Shown here: positions 31,040 through 39,999 of the stretch, one piece after another
Layout: each line of letters opens with the position of its first letter
How positions within the stretch are numbered: position 1 is the first letter of the stretch
NCBI RefSeq assembly: GCF_017921975.2
Contig: NZ_JAGEMO020000016.1
Coordinates: 1 to 64,000 of the forward strand
Length of the DNA stretch: 64,000 nt
DNA from: Hymenobacter terricola
GTDB lineage: Bacteria; Bacteroidota; Bacteroidia; Cytophagales; Hymenobacteraceae
Direction of reading: 5' to 3'
Notes under the pieces: generated by a model
The model's database searches: none
The model's input: only the letters and a program-made list of their open reading frames with translations
What the model was told of the DNA's origin: nothing
Translations under genes and position numbers: made by a program

Positions 31040-32836
31040 GTGCAACAGTTAGAAAACTCCCTCAAAACCGCCCTGCAAACCGCCGCGCAGGCCGTATTCG
31101 GCGTAGAAATCCCCGCCGCCAGCCTCACGCTCCAGCCCACGCGCAAGGAGTTTGCCGGCAGCTTCACCCTCGTCACCTTCCCGCTCACCAAAGTGTTTGG
31201 CAAAGGCCCCGAGCAAATCGGCCAGGCCCTGGGCGAGTGGCTGAAAGCCCACGAGCCCCGCGTGAGCGGCTACAACGTGGTGAAAGGCTTCCTGAACCTC
31301 GAAATCGCCGATTCGGAGTGGCTGACCGTGTTCGGGCAGCTGCGCGCCCGGCCCGCCACCGCGCCAGTAGCCACCGACGGCGGCCCGCGCAACGTGGTGG
31401 TGGAATACTCCTCGCCCAACACCAACAAGCCCCTGCACCTGGGCCACCTGCGCAACAACTTCCTGGGCTACTCGGTGGCCGAGATTCTGAAAGCCACCGG
31501 CGCCACCGTCACCAAAGCCAACCTGGTGAACGACCGCGGCATCCACATCTGCAAGTCGATGATTGCCTACCAGCACTTCGGCCAGGGCGAAACCCCCGCC
31601 AGCGCCGGGATGAAGGGCGACCACCTCGCCGGCAAATACTACGTGCTGTTTGAGAAGCACTACCGCGAAGAAATCAAGCAGCTCGAAGCCGAAGGCGTGG
31701 CCTCCGACATCGCCAAAAAGCAAGCCCCCCTCATGACCGAGGCCCAGCAGATGCTGCAAGCCTGGGAAGCCGGCGACCCGGCCGTGAAAGCCCTCTGGAG
31801 CCAGATGAACGGCTGGGTGTACGAAGGCTTCGATGAAACCTATAAGAACATCGGCGTCGATTTCGACCAGTATTACTACGAGTCCGAAACCTACCTGCTG
31901 GGCAAGGAGCGGGTAGAAGAAGGCCTCGCGAAAGGCGTGTTCTTCAGGAAGGAAAACGGCTCGGTGTGGGTCGATTTGCAGGCCGAGGGCCTCGACGAAA
32001 AGCTCCTGCTCCGCGCCGACGGCACCAGCGTCTACATCACCCAGGACCTGGGCACGGCCGAACTCAAATACCAGGATTTCGGCTACGACAGCAGCATCTA
32101 CGTCATCGCCGACGAGCAGAACTACCACATGCAGGTGCTGCAAGCCACGCTCAGCAAGCTGGGCAAGCCCTACGCCGACGCCATCCACCACCTCAGCTAC
32201 GGCATGGTGGACCTGCCCTCCGGCAAGATGAAATCGCGCGAAGGCACCGTGGTCGATGCCGACGAGCTGGTGCGCGACGTAGTGGCCGCCGCCAAAGCCG
32301 CCACCCTCGAAAAAGGCAAAACCGAAGGCCTCAGCGATGCCGAGCTGGAGGAGCTGTACCACATGCTGGGCCTGGGCGCGCTGAAATATTATCTGCTAAA
32401 AGTGGACCCCAAGAAGCGCATGCTCTTCAACCCCGAAGAGTCGGTGAGCTTGGAAGGGCACACGGGGCCCTTTATCCAGTATTCCTACGCTCGTACTGCG
32501 GCCATTCGTCGGAAGGCTGCTGGATTGCAAATGGACATCAATGTGGATTGGACGACCATAACCGAGCTCGCCGTTACCGAGCGTGAGTTGATTCAGGAGC
32601 TAGCGCGCTACGATTCGGTGGTAGCTGATGCTGCTCGGACTCTCTCGCCAGCTTTGGTTGCGCAGTACGCTTACGATTTGGCTAAGGCCTACAACCGGTT
32701 CTTCGCGGAAGTTTCGATTTTCCAAGCCGCCGATGCGGCCAAGAGCAGCTTCCGGCTGGCCCTTTCGGCCCGTGTAGGCGAGCAGATTAAGCAGTCGTTA
32801 GGCCTGCTGGGCATGCAGGTGCCCGAGCGCATGTAG
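31040..32836 (+). CDS. argS: arginyl-tRNA synthetase
   Basis: This 598-residue class I synthetase charges tRNA-Arg. It has an N-terminal tRNA-binding domain (1-110), SSPNTNKPLHLGHLRNN with the HLGH nucleotide motif at 133-136, and a KMSKS-like SGKMKSREGTVVDADEL (about 396-412). A DALR anticodon-binding domain with QYSYARTAAIRRKAAG and LALSARVGEQIKQSLGLLGM ends the protein. The start is GTG, set by the promoter box just before it. The stop codon lies in the left arm of an inverted repeat. The last 350 bases use more AT-ending codons than the rest. Confidence 0.97.
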   Translation: MQQLENSLKTALQTAAQAVFGVEIPAASLTLQPTRKEFAGSFTLVTFPLTKVFGKGPEQIGQALGEWLKAHEPRVSGYNVVKGFLNLEIADSEWLTVFGQLRARPATAPVATDGGPRNVVVEYSSPNTNKPLHLGHLRNNFLGYSVAEILKATGATVTKANLVNDRGIHICKSMIAYQHFGQGETPASAGMKGDHLAGKYYVLFEKHYREEIKQLEAEGVASDIAKKQAPLMTEAQQMLQAWEAGDPAVKALWSQMNGWVYEGFDETYKNIGVDFDQYYYESETYLLGKERVEEGLAKGVFFRKENGSVWVDLQAEGLDEKLLLRADGTSVYITQDLGTAELKYQDFGYDSSIYVIADEQNYHMQVLQATLSKLGKPYADAIHHLSYGMVDLPSGKMKSREGTVVDADELVRDVVAAAKAATLEKGKTEGLSDAELEELYHMLGLGALKYYLLKVDPKKRMLFNPEESVSLEGHTGPFIQYSYARTAAIRRKAAGLQMDINVDWTTITELAVTERELIQELARYDSVVADAARTLSPALVAQYAYDLAKAYNRFFAEVSIFQAADAAKSSFRLALSARVGEQIKQSLGLLGMQVPERM

Positions 32837-32932
32837 GAACGCGCCACGGCGCGTTCGATGGGCGCGCCGTGGACATTGTTCCTCACATGGTTATCCAACC
32901 AAACGATTGAACACGCCGTGGCGCGTTCCTAC
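32833..32932. repeat. inverted repeat containing the argS stop codon
   Basis: Arms 32833-32856 and 32909-32932 match at 23 of 24 positions (core GGAACGCGCCACGGCG), and a third partial copy GGCGCGCCGTGGAC lies between them. The left arm includes the TAG stop of argS and the right arm ends 9 nt before the next ATG. It may end or process the transcript. It differs from palindrome families 1 and 2. Confidence 0.85.
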
Positions 32933-32941
32933 AAGTTCAAT

Positions 32942-33523
32942 ATGAAAAGCATTGCCGTTTACTGTGGTTCCAGCGCCGGAACCAACCCGAATTACATTGC
33001 CCAGGCGCAAGCTCTGGGCGCGGCCATGGTGGCCCAGGGCCTCACGCTGGTGTACGGCGGCGGCCGCGTGGGCCTGATGGGCACCATCGCCGATGCCGTG
33101 CTGGCCCAGGGCGGCCAGGTAATCGGCGTGATTCCCGACTTTCTGGATGCCCGGGAGCTGGCCCATAAAGGCTGCACGGAACTACACGTCGTGAAATCCA
33201 TGCACGAGCGCAAGCTGATGATGGCCGACCGCGCCGATGGCTTCATTGCCATGCCCGGCGGCTACGGCACGCTCGAAGAGCTGTTCGAAGTGCTGACCTG
33301 GGGCCAGCTCGGCCTGCACCAGAAGCCCGTGGCCCTGCTAAACGTAGATGGCTACTACGACCACCTGCTCCTGGCCCTCGACCGCATGCGCGACGACTAC
33401 CTGCTCCGCGCCGAAAACCGCGCCCAGCTCCTGCAATCGGCCGACCCGCTCGACGTACTGGCGCAGATGGCGGCTTATAAACCGGTGCAGCTGGAAAAGT
33501 GGCTCACCCCGCCCACCACCTGA
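32942..33523 (+). CDS. LOG-family protein (TIGR00730), cytokinin-riboside-monophosphate hydrolase-like
   Basis: This 193-residue Rossmann protein has the LOG motifs: IAVYCGSSAG (3-12), YGGGRVGLMGTIADAVL (about 38-54), MHERKLMMADRADGFIAMPGGYGT (cited in parts, PGGYGTLEE about 102-110) and LTWGQLG. Family members remove the ribose phosphate from N6-substituted AMP or related nucleotides. In bacteria they are likely nucleotide-salvage or house-cleaning enzymes. Start at 32942 follows the inverted repeat. Confidence 0.93.
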   Translation: MKSIAVYCGSSAGTNPNYIAQAQALGAAMVAQGLTLVYGGGRVGLMGTIADAVLAQGGQVIGVIPDFLDARELAHKGCTELHVVKSMHERKLMMADRADGFIAMPGGYGTLEELFEVLTWGQLGLHQKPVALLNVDGYYDHLLLALDRMRDDYLLRAENRAQLLQSADPLDVLAQMAAYKPVQLEKWLTPPTT

Positions 33524-33524
33524 T

Positions 33525-33598
33525 TTTCAGTTGTCAGTTGTCAGTTGTTAGCTCACAGAACTGCCTGACAACAAATAAGTGACAACTAAACAGACAGT
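33525..33598. repeat. palindromic intergenic element, family 2, copy c
   Basis: TTTTCAGTTGTCAGTTGTCA and the following GTTGTTAGCT pair imperfectly with CTGACAACAAATAAGTGACAAC on the right side. It begins 2 nt after the stop of the LOG gene and ends about 50 nt before the box of the glutathione peroxidase gene. Confidence 0.7.
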
Positions 33599-33648
33599 CC
33601 AAAACCCTGCTGGCCTTTGCATGGTTACGCATTCAACTGCGCAACTCT

Positions 33649-33656
33649 TACCTTCG
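33649..33656 (+). promoter_or_regulatory. -7 promoter box of glutathione peroxidase gene
   Basis: TACCTTCG differs from TAnnTTTG at one base and ends 4 nt before the ATG at 33661, the same spacing as in argS and purB. Confidence 0.45.
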
Positions 33657-33660
33657 AACC

Positions 33661-34269
33661 ATGAAAAATTCCCTTCTCCTCACGCTGGCTACCGCCGCCA
33701 CGGCTGTAGTCTTCATCGCCGCCAAACCCGCAACGTCCACCGCCATGAACACGCCCACTGAACCGAAGGAAGGCGCAAGCCAAACCGCCGCCGCGCCCGT
33801 TTCCGTCTACGATTTCACCGTGAAATCCATCGACGGCAAGGAAGTGAAACTGAGCCAGTACAAAGGCAAAAAGCTGCTGATTGTGAACACCGCCTCCAAG
33901 TGCGGCTTCACCCCGCAGTACAAGGAGCTGGAGGAGTTGTCGAAAAAATACGGCAACAAGGTGACCGTGCTGGGTTTTCCGTCCAACAGCTTCAACCAGG
34001 AGCTGGCTTCGAACGCCGAAGTAGCCACGTTCTGCGAGAAGAACTTCGGCGTGACGTTCCCGCTGTTCGAAACCGTTGCGGTGAAGGGCGACGACGCCAC
34101 ACCACTCTACAAATACTTGTCGGATAAAACCAAAAACGGCGCGGTATCCGATGCCCCGAGCTGGAATTTCTGCAAGTACCTGGTCGATGAAAAAGGCCAC
34201 GTCGTGAAGTTCTACAACTCGAAAGTGACGCCCCTGAGCCCCGAGCTGGTGGCCGATATCACGAAGTAG
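33661..34269 (+). CDS. glutathione peroxidase family thiol peroxidase
   Basis: The 202-residue protein has an N-terminal hydrophobic or signal-like segment (5-21, ending FIAAK) and then a Gln/Ser-rich linker. The GPx domain has the peroxidatic cysteine Cys81 in NTASKCGFTPQY. The FPCNQF motif of classical members reads FPSNSFNQE, a Cys-to-Ser and Gln-to-Ser change, and the Trp of the active site is in APSWNFCKYLV. Bacterial forms normally use thioredoxin and reduce peroxides. The leader makes a periplasmic place likely. The missing Gln could lower activity. Confidence 0.9.
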   Translation: MKNSLLLTLATAATAVVFIAAKPATSTAMNTPTEPKEGASQTAAAPVSVYDFTVKSIDGKEVKLSQYKGKKLLIVNTASKCGFTPQYKELEELSKKYGNKVTVLGFPSNSFNQELASNAEVATFCEKNFGVTFPLFETVAVKGDDATPLYKYLSDKTKNGAVSDAPSWNFCKYLVDEKGHVVKFYNSKVTPLSPELVADITK

Positions 34270-34292
34270 TTTTTGCCGTTTCTGATTTATCC

Positions 34293-34392
34293 AGAACGTC
34301 ATGCTGAGCGCAGCCGAAGCATCTCTACCGCGCAACTAATTCGATTTAGTATTGCACGCGAGAAGCTTCGACTGCGCTCAGCATGACGTTCT
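34293..34392. repeat. palindromic intergenic element, family 1, copy b
   Basis: Arms AGAACGTCATGCTGAGCGCA (from 34293) and TGCGCTCAGCATGACGTTCT (to 34392) are perfect over 20 bases and continue with CCGAAGC/GCTTCGA. The 45-nt middle contains ATCTCTACC. It occupies most of the gap between the peroxidase and menA genes. Confidence 0.9.
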
Positions 34393-34419
34393 TTTTGCTG
34401 TTTGATTTCTCCGTTGCCC

Positions 34420-35316
34420 ATGTCACCCTGGATATCTGCATTCCGCCCCCGCACCCTGCCGCTAGCCCTGGCCAGCATCCTCACGGGCGCTTTTTTAGCT
34501 GCGGCCACCGGCCATTTCAACGGCTTGGTAGTGGGTCTGGCGGCCCTCACCACCATCCTGCTCCAAATCCTTAGCAACCTCGCCAACGACTACGGCGACT
34601 CCCAGAACGGGGCCGACAGCGTGCACCGCCAGGGCCCGCAGCGCGCCGTGCAGAGCGGCGCCATCACTCCCGCCCAAATGAAGCGCGGCATGTGGATTTG
34701 CGGCCTGCTGGCGTTGGCCAGCGGCCTCGCGCTGCTGTGGGTGGCGCTGGGCTCGGCGGGGCTGGGGCTGTTTCTGGCGTTCGTGGCGTTGGGTTTGGCA
34801 GCCATTTGGGCAGCGGTAAACTACACGGCCGGCGCCAATCCCTACGGCTACGCGGGCTTTGGCGACATCTCAGTGTTCCTGTTCTTTGGGCTGGTGGGCG
34901 TGTGTGGCACCTATTTTTTGCAAACCCGGACGCTGCCGCTGCAAGTGCTGCTGCCCGCTGCCGCGCTCGGCTGCTTCGCAACGGCGGTGCTGAACGTGAA
35001 CAATATCCGCGACATCAACTCCGATGTGCTGGCCGGCAAAATCACCATTCCCGTGCGGTTGGGGCCAATCTATGCGCGCCGTTACCACTGGTTGCTGCTG
35101 CTATTCGGGTTGGGCTGCGCTACGGTATTCGTGGCGCTTAATTACCACTCGCCGTGGCAGTGGCTGTTTGCGCTGGCCACGCCGCTGTTTGCCTTCAATG
35201 CCATCCAGGTGTGGCAGCGGAAGGAGTCGATGCAGCTCGACCCGCTGCTGAAGCAGATGGCGCTGAGCACGCTGGTGTTTACGGTGCTGTTTGGGGTGGG
35301 GCAGGTGGTGGGGTAG
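34420..35316 (+). CDS. menA: 1,4-dihydroxy-2-naphthoate polyprenyltransferase
   Basis: This 298-residue UbiA-family membrane enzyme attaches the isoprenoid chain to DHNA in menaquinone synthesis. It begins WISAFRPRTLPLALASILTG, typical of MenA. The first aspartate motif is NLANDYGDSQNGAD (about 55-68), the second NNIRDINSDVLAGKITIPVRLG (about 190-210). Eight to nine membrane helices are visible. ATG at 34420 is the natural start; an in-frame TTG six codons upstream is unlikely. No other men genes are close. Confidence 0.94.
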   Translation: MSPWISAFRPRTLPLALASILTGAFLAAATGHFNGLVVGLAALTTILLQILSNLANDYGDSQNGADSVHRQGPQRAVQSGAITPAQMKRGMWICGLLALASGLALLWVALGSAGLGLFLAFVALGLAAIWAAVNYTAGANPYGYAGFGDISVFLFFGLVGVCGTYFLQTRTLPLQVLLPAAALGCFATAVLNVNNIRDINSDVLAGKITIPVRLGPIYARRYHWLLLLFGLGCATVFVALNYHSPWQWLFALATPLFAFNAIQVWQRKESMQLDPLLKQMALSTLVFTVLFGVGQVVG

Positions 35317-35366
35317 GCGCGTATCGTGGGTGCGCGAAGTTCTGAAACTTGTTTTTTGATTGCCGT

Positions 35367-36248
35367 ATGAACCCCGACCAATCTGCCCAGCCAGCCGTGC
35401 ATTTCCGGCGTTACAACGACACGCCACTAACGGCATTCGGTGGCCTCACGCCCTCGCAGATGCACCAGTTACTTTACGACCCTTGGGGGCCGGAATCGCC
35501 ACTGCGCTTGCGTCCCGAAATGCCGACCGATGTGCTGGACCAGATACCCTTTCTGCGGCTGACGGAGGAATTGCTGCGCATTGTAAACCGCGACGTTTCC
35601 ATCAAACTTACCGCCTTAGGGGCTTTGCCGGGAAAGTATCTGCACGAGCTGTATGGGTTCGGCTTTATTACGGAATCCTCCATTGAAGCCGGCCACACCA
35701 AGCTGCACCGCGAAATCGATGCTCCTGGCCTGTCTACTGTTCACCACAATGCGGTGCTGGCAGGCCTGCTCCGGAAAGTCCACGGCAAGCTGATGCTGAC
35801 GAAGAACGGCGAGCGCCTGCGGCCGCCCGCCCGCCGGACCGAGCTAATGCAACGCGTATTCGCCACGTTTGGCGAAAAGTTCAATTGGGCGTACCACGAC
35901 GGCTATGATGCGCCTACGGTGGGGCAAACCGGCTGGGCCTACACCCTCTTGCTGCTGCTGAAGTTTGGGGCCGAAGCCCGTCCGCTTCAATTCTATGCCG
36001 ACAAATACCAGCAGGCTTTTCCATTCCTGTTGGCCGATTTGCCGGGCACGGCCTGGCATACCCCCGCCGAGCAGCTGCTGTCGTGCTATGGCCTGCGCGT
36101 ATTTGAGCATTTTGGGCTTTGGTTTGGGCTGGCCGTTATCGAAAAATACCGGTTTGGAAGGGAGCAGGCCGATTGCCTGGTGTTACCCACGCCGCTGCTG
36201 GGGCAGTTATTTGAGTTAGTCGAGTCAGTCGAGGTGGGTAAAGTATAA
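35367..36248 (+). CDS. conserved protein of unknown function
   Basis: This 293-residue cytosolic protein starts with a TPSQMHQLLYDPWGPESPLRL segment (about 23-50), where a Met/Leu-rich helix is followed by a DPWGP turn. A winged-helix-like middle (LHELYGFGFITESSIEAGHTKLHRE) and a helical C-terminal half with Trp and aromatic residues follow. I have seen such LTPxQMxxLLYDPxGPxSP starts in uncharacterised proteins of several phyla but cannot name a function. It lies between menA and an SDR gene in the same direction. Confidence 0.8.
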   Translation: MNPDQSAQPAVHFRRYNDTPLTAFGGLTPSQMHQLLYDPWGPESPLRLRPEMPTDVLDQIPFLRLTEELLRIVNRDVSIKLTALGALPGKYLHELYGFGFITESSIEAGHTKLHREIDAPGLSTVHHNAVLAGLLRKVHGKLMLTKNGERLRPPARRTELMQRVFATFGEKFNWAYHDGYDAPTVGQTGWAYTLLLLLKFGAEARPLQFYADKYQQAFPFLLADLPGTAWHTPAEQLLSCYGLRVFEHFGLWFGLAVIEKYRFGREQADCLVLPTPLLGQLFELVESVEVGKV

Positions 36249-36299
36249 GGGCTGGTCGTTCGTCTGCCGCACTATCTGCTCATCAAAACCGATTTCACC

Positions 36300-37118
36300 A
36301 TGCCCAAAACTGTTTTCATCACCGGTACTTCTACCGGCATCGGCGCGGCCGCCGTGCGCCTCTTTGCTCAACATGGCTGGCAGGTGGCCGCCACCATGCG
36401 CAACCCCGCCGATGCCAAATTCGACGACCTGCCCAATGTGCGCGTCTACGCCCTCGACGTGACCGATGCCGCTGCTGCACCCCGCGCCATCCAGCAGGCC
36501 CACGCCGATTTTGGCGGCCTCGACGTCATCATCAATAATGCCGGTTATGGCTTGGTTGGTCCGTTCGAGGCGGCTACCGACGAGCAAATCCAGCAGCAGT
36601 TTGCCACCAACGTGTTCGGCGTGTTTGCCGTGACGCGGGCGGCGCTGCCGATTTTGCGCGAGCAAAAATCCGGTGTCATCATCAATATCACCTCCGTGGG
36701 CGGCCGCACGGCTTTCCCGATGAACTCGCTCTACCACGCCACCAAATTCGGCCTCGATGGCTTCTCCGAGTCGTTGTGGTATGAGTTGGTCCCGTTTGGC
36801 ATCCACGTAAAAGTGGTGGCACCCGGCGGCGTGGCCACTGATTTCGCCACCCGCTCCCTCCAAATGACCATTGACCCGGCCAACGATGCCGACCCCTACG
36901 CCGGCCAGGTGCGCAGTGTGCTGGCCGCCTTCAACGAGCGCGGCGGCGCGGCCTCCACGTCCGAGCAGATTGCCGAAGTTATCTACACCGCCGCCACCGA
37001 TGGCACCTCGCAACTCCGCTACATTGCGGGCGATGATGCCAAAAGCATTCTCGGTGCGAAAGCCCAGATGAGCGAAGCGGACTTTGCCGCCATGATTCAG
37101 AAGAATTTCGGGGTGTAA
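36300..37118 (+). CDS. SDR-family oxidoreductase
   Basis: The 272-residue short-chain dehydrogenase has the NADP(H)-binding TGTSTGIGAAAVRLF (7-21), NNAGYG (about 79-84), Ser of the catalytic set in NITSVGGR, and YHATK (Tyr about 148, Lys about 152). The C-terminal part GGVATDFATRSLQMT supports the classical SDR group often found with broad ketone or aldehyde substrates. A strong terminator separates it from the convergent DEAD-box gene. Substrate cannot be inferred. Confidence 0.92.
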   Translation: MPKTVFITGTSTGIGAAAVRLFAQHGWQVAATMRNPADAKFDDLPNVRVYALDVTDAAAAPRAIQQAHADFGGLDVIINNAGYGLVGPFEAATDEQIQQQFATNVFGVFAVTRAALPILREQKSGVIINITSVGGRTAFPMNSLYHATKFGLDGFSESLWYELVPFGIHVKVVAPGGVATDFATRSLQMTIDPANDADPYAGQVRSVLAAFNERGGAASTSEQIAEVIYTAATDGTSQLRYIAGDDAKSILGAKAQMSEADFAAMIQKNFGV

Positions 37119-37140
37119 ATTCTGATTTCCCCATTTATTT

Positions 37141-37192
37141 TTATTGACACAAAAAAGGCGGCTTAACCAAGCCGCCTTTTTTGTGTCAATAA
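37141..37192. terminator. perfect 24-bp bidirectional terminator
   Basis: Arms 37141-37164 and 37169-37192 are perfectly complementary with a 4-nt loop (AACC). AAAAAAGGCGGCTT and AAGCCGCCTTTTTT give T-tracts in both directions, ending the convergent SDR and DEAD-box genes. Confidence 0.93.
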
Positions 37193-37204
37193 ATTGCTGA
37201 TTCA

Positions 37205-38950
37205 TTATTCACTGGCAGCAGGAGTGGCTGGTGCTTCACCAGTAGCCGGAGCCGTGGAGCCTTCCGGCCGAGGACCCCGGCCGCCGCGATTGCGACCACC
37301 CCGGTTGCCGCGGCGCTCACCTTCGGGCCGGGGTGGGTGGGCCTCACCGTCGGCGCGAGGTTCGCGGGGCGGGCGCTGTTCGCCATCGGCGCGGGGCTCA
37401 CGGGGCGGGCGGGCTTCACCTTCCGGGCGCGGGGCGCGGGGCGTGCGGGGTGGGCGGTTTTCGCCTTCCGGGCGGGGGCGGCGCTCGGGGCGGGCATCGC
37501 CGTCTTCACGCGGCGGGCGCTGGTAGGGCACGGCCGGCGCATGGCCGGCATCAAGGGCGGCGAGGGCATTTTTGGCATTGGCCAGGCGCTCCAGGTGCTT
37601 GGGGTCTTTGGGGTCGGGGGCGTCGCGGCGGGGCGGGCGGCCACCGTCGCGGCCGCCATCGCCACCTTCGCGGCGCGGGCCGCCATCGCGGCCTCCGCCG
37701 CCACCAAAACCACCGCTGCGGCCACCGCCACCGCTGCTGCCGTGGCCGGCACGGGCCGGGCGGCCACCAATTTTGCCACCCAGGCCGGCGAAGCGCTTGG
37801 GGTCGAATTCCGGGGCGGGGCCCAGGCCCAGCTCCTCGGTGATGGCGCGCTTTTCGAGGTCGCGCTCGATGAGCTTTTCAATCTTCAGCACCCGGTCCTG
37901 GTCCTGGTCGGAGATGAAGGTGATGGCCGTGCCTTTGGTGGCGGCTCTAGCAGTACGACCTATTCGGTGCACGTAATCTTCGGCCGCTCTTGGAATATCA
38001 TAATTCACAACGTGGCTCAGGGAGTCGATGTCGATGCCGCGGCTGAGCACGTCGGTGGCGACCAGGATGGGGAACTGCTTGTTTTTGAAGGCGCGCATGA
38101 TTTCCTCACGCTCTTCCTGGGTGCGGTCAGAACTGATGCCACGGGCTTCGATACCGAGCTTATTCACGGCTTTCACGATGCCGCCCACGGCCGCTTTCTG
38201 GCTGGTGAAGAGCACCATGCTCTGCACGTCCTGAGTTTTGATGATGTGCTCAAGGACGTAGATTTTCTGGCGGTCGTAGGCCATGTAGAGCTGCTGGTCG
38301 ATGCCGGCGGCGGGCTTCGAAACAGCCAGGCGAATTTCTTCGGGGTTGTTGAGAATCTGCTGCGAGAAGTCGCGGATTTTGCTGGGCATGGTGGCCGAGA
38401 ACAGCAGTGTCTGGCGCTCCTTGGGCAGCTGGCGCACGATGTTGAAGATGTCATCGCTGAAGCCCATGTCCATCATCTTGTCGGCCTCATCCAGCACCAG
38501 GTACTTGATTTGGTCGAACTTCACGTAGCCCATTTGCAGGTGCGCGATGAGGCGGCCGGGCGTGGCGATGATGATGTCGGCCCCGCTGGTGAGGGCGCGT
38601 TTCTGCTGCTCCCAGTTCTCCGATTTGCCGCCGCCGTAGATGGCGATGCTGCTGGCTTCCACGTAGTAGCCGAAGCCCATCACCTGCTCGTCAATCTGGG
38701 TGGCGAGCTCGCGGGTGGGCACCAGAATGAGGGTGGTGGTGTGGCCGTGCTTGGCGTGCGAAATCTTGTCGAGCAGCGGCAGCAGGTAGGCGGCGGTTTT
38801 GCCGGTGCCGGTCTGGGCACAGGCAATGAGGTCTTTGCCGTCGAGGATTTTGGGGATGGCCTGCTCCTGAATGGGAGTGGCCTGCTGGTAGTTCATGGCG
38901 TCCACGCCGGCCAGAAGGTCGTCGTGGAGGTTAAATTCGTGAAATGTCAA
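37205..38950 (-). CDS. DEAD-box RNA helicase with Arg/Gly/Pro-rich tail
   Basis: This 581-residue helicase of the RhlE/DeaD group has a Q motif (NYQQATPIQEQAIP), Walker A AQTGTGKT (45-52), PTRELA, TPGRL, DEAD (in VLDEADKMMD), SAT, and HRIGRTAR. After about residue 375 the tail changes: RG/GGG stretches (GGGGRSGGFGGGGGRDGG), a short acidic-helical piece, then Pro/Arg/Glu repeats of PREPRADGE and RPEGE type to the end. Such tails bind RNA and promote condensates. The role is likely ribosome assembly or cold adaptation. A TATCTTTA box at 39020-39027 (minus strand) may drive it. Confidence 0.93.
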   Translation of the reverse strand: MTFHEFNLHDDLLAGVDAMNYQQATPIQEQAIPKILDGKDLIACAQTGTGKTAAYLLPLLDKISHAKHGHTTTLILVPTRELATQIDEQVMGFGYYVEASSIAIYGGGKSENWEQQKRALTSGADIIIATPGRLIAHLQMGYVKFDQIKYLVLDEADKMMDMGFSDDIFNIVRQLPKERQTLLFSATMPSKIRDFSQQILNNPEEIRLAVSKPAAGIDQQLYMAYDRQKIYVLEHIIKTQDVQSMVLFTSQKAAVGGIVKAVNKLGIEARGISSDRTQEEREEIMRAFKNKQFPILVATDVLSRGIDIDSLSHVVNYDIPRAAEDYVHRIGRTARAATKGTAITFISDQDQDRVLKIEKLIERDLEKRAITEELGLGPAPEFDPKRFAGLGGKIGGRPARAGHGSSGGGGRSGGFGGGGGRDGGPRREGGDGGRDGGRPPRRDAPDPKDPKHLERLANAKNALAALDAGHAPAVPYQRPPREDGDARPERRPRPEGENRPPRTPRAPRPEGEARPPREPRADGEQRPPREPRADGEAHPPRPEGERRGNRGGRNRGGRGPRPEGSTAPATGEAPATPAASE

Positions 38951-39019
38951 GGTTCAGCTAGTAAAAGTTGGTAAAGGGCTGACCTTGATGCCTTGGCCAG
39001 CAAACCGCTTGATTTGAGG

Positions 39020-39027
39020 TAAAGATA
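39020..39027 (-). promoter_or_regulatory. possible -7 promoter box of DEAD-box gene
   Basis: TATCTTTA on the minus strand, one base off TAnnTTTG, gives a leader of about 65-70 nt before ATG 38950. Long leaders are usual for cold-shock helicase genes. Confidence 0.35.
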
Positions 39028-39069
39028 CGGCGAACCGCGGGTGTTGCGAAGTGGGGTGGAATGGTCGGG

Positions 39070-39177
39070 AAGGAACGTCCTGCCGGGCGCCGCCGAGGCA
39101 TCTCGCCCGCTTCGTTGCAACGGCATCGATTACTACTGCACGCGGGATGCCTCGGCAGCGCCCGGCAGGACGTTCTT
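39070..39177. repeat. palindromic intergenic element, family 1, copy c
   Basis: AAGGAACGTCCTGCCGGGCG at the left pairs with CGCCCGGCAGGACGTTCTT at the right, and CCGAGGCATC with GATGCCTCGG inside. GAACGTCcTGC and GcATCTCGCCCGC follow the family core with substitutions present in both arms (compensated changes). Confidence 0.9.
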
Positions 39178-39205
39178 TACCATCCTTTAGTCCCAATCCC
39201 GTCCC

Positions 39206-39946
39206 ATGCCCGCCCTCGACCGTTTTTCCGCCCAAGCCGCCGACTACGCCCGTTACCGCATCGACTACCCCGGCGCGCTCTACGACTGGCTGCTGCCCCA
39301 GGTGCCCGGCCGCGAGCGGGCCTGGGACTGCGCCACCGGCAACGGCCAGGTGGCGGCCGTGCTAGCCGATTATTTCATCCGGGTGGATGCCACCGACCTG
39401 AGTGCCAGCCAGCTCGTGCAAGCCACTGCGCGCCCCAACATTCACTACCAAACGGCTCGTGCTGAACATACCCTGTTTCCTGACCAGCGCTACGACCTCA
39501 TCACCGTGGCGCAGGCAGTGCATTGGTTCGAGCCCGAAGCTTATCACCGGGAAGTGCGCCGCGTGGCCCTGCCGGGGGCAGTATTGGCCGAATGGGGCTA
39601 CGGCCTGGTGCAGATAAACCCAGACATTGACCCGGTTGTCCAGCACTTTTACCGCGATACTATGGGCCCTTATTGGGACGCCAACCGCTGGCACATCGAC
39701 GATGAATTTGCCCGCATTCCGTTTCCATTCGCAAACGTGCAACGGGCTCATTTCGCGGTGCGGCGGCAGTGGTCGGCCGAGTGGTTTTTGCAGTACCTGC
39801 GCACCTGGTCGAGCGTGGTGAAGTACCAGCAGGCGCGGGGCAAGGATGCCGTGGCCCTGATTGCAGCGGCAGTAACTACGCTTTGGGGCGAAGGCGAGCG
39901 AGAGGTAACATTCCCGGTTTTCGCACGGGCGGGGCGGGTAGAATAA
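39206..39946 (+). CDS. class I SAM-dependent methyltransferase
   Basis: This 246-residue enzyme has the SAM motif WDCATGNGQVAAVLADYF (about 40-57), the acidic ribose-binding DATDLSASQL (61-70 region), and motif IV YDLITVAQAVHWFEPEAYHREV. The N-terminal DRFSAQAADYARYRIDYP is typical of the trans-aconitate-like methyltransferase group. Substrate is unknown. It lies between a family-1 palindrome and the small membrane gene at 40000. Confidence 0.9.
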   Translation: MPALDRFSAQAADYARYRIDYPGALYDWLLPQVPGRERAWDCATGNGQVAAVLADYFIRVDATDLSASQLVQATARPNIHYQTARAEHTLFPDQRYDLITVAQAVHWFEPEAYHREVRRVALPGAVLAEWGYGLVQINPDIDPVVQHFYRDTMGPYWDANRWHIDDEFARIPFPFANVQRAHFAVRRQWSAEWFLQYLRTWSSVVKYQQARGKDAVALIAAAVTTLWGEGEREVTFPVFARAGRVE

Positions 39947-39999
39947 TCGGGCCCGAAGCACGTTTGGAGCGGCACATTCCCATTGTTCCCATTGTTTTA

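Noticed and set aside
36300-37118. Fatty-acid or sugar biosynthesis gene cluster around the SDR gene
   Set aside because: Neighbours (an unknown protein and a DEAD-box helicase across a bidirectional terminator) give no pathway link, so no specific role is claimed.
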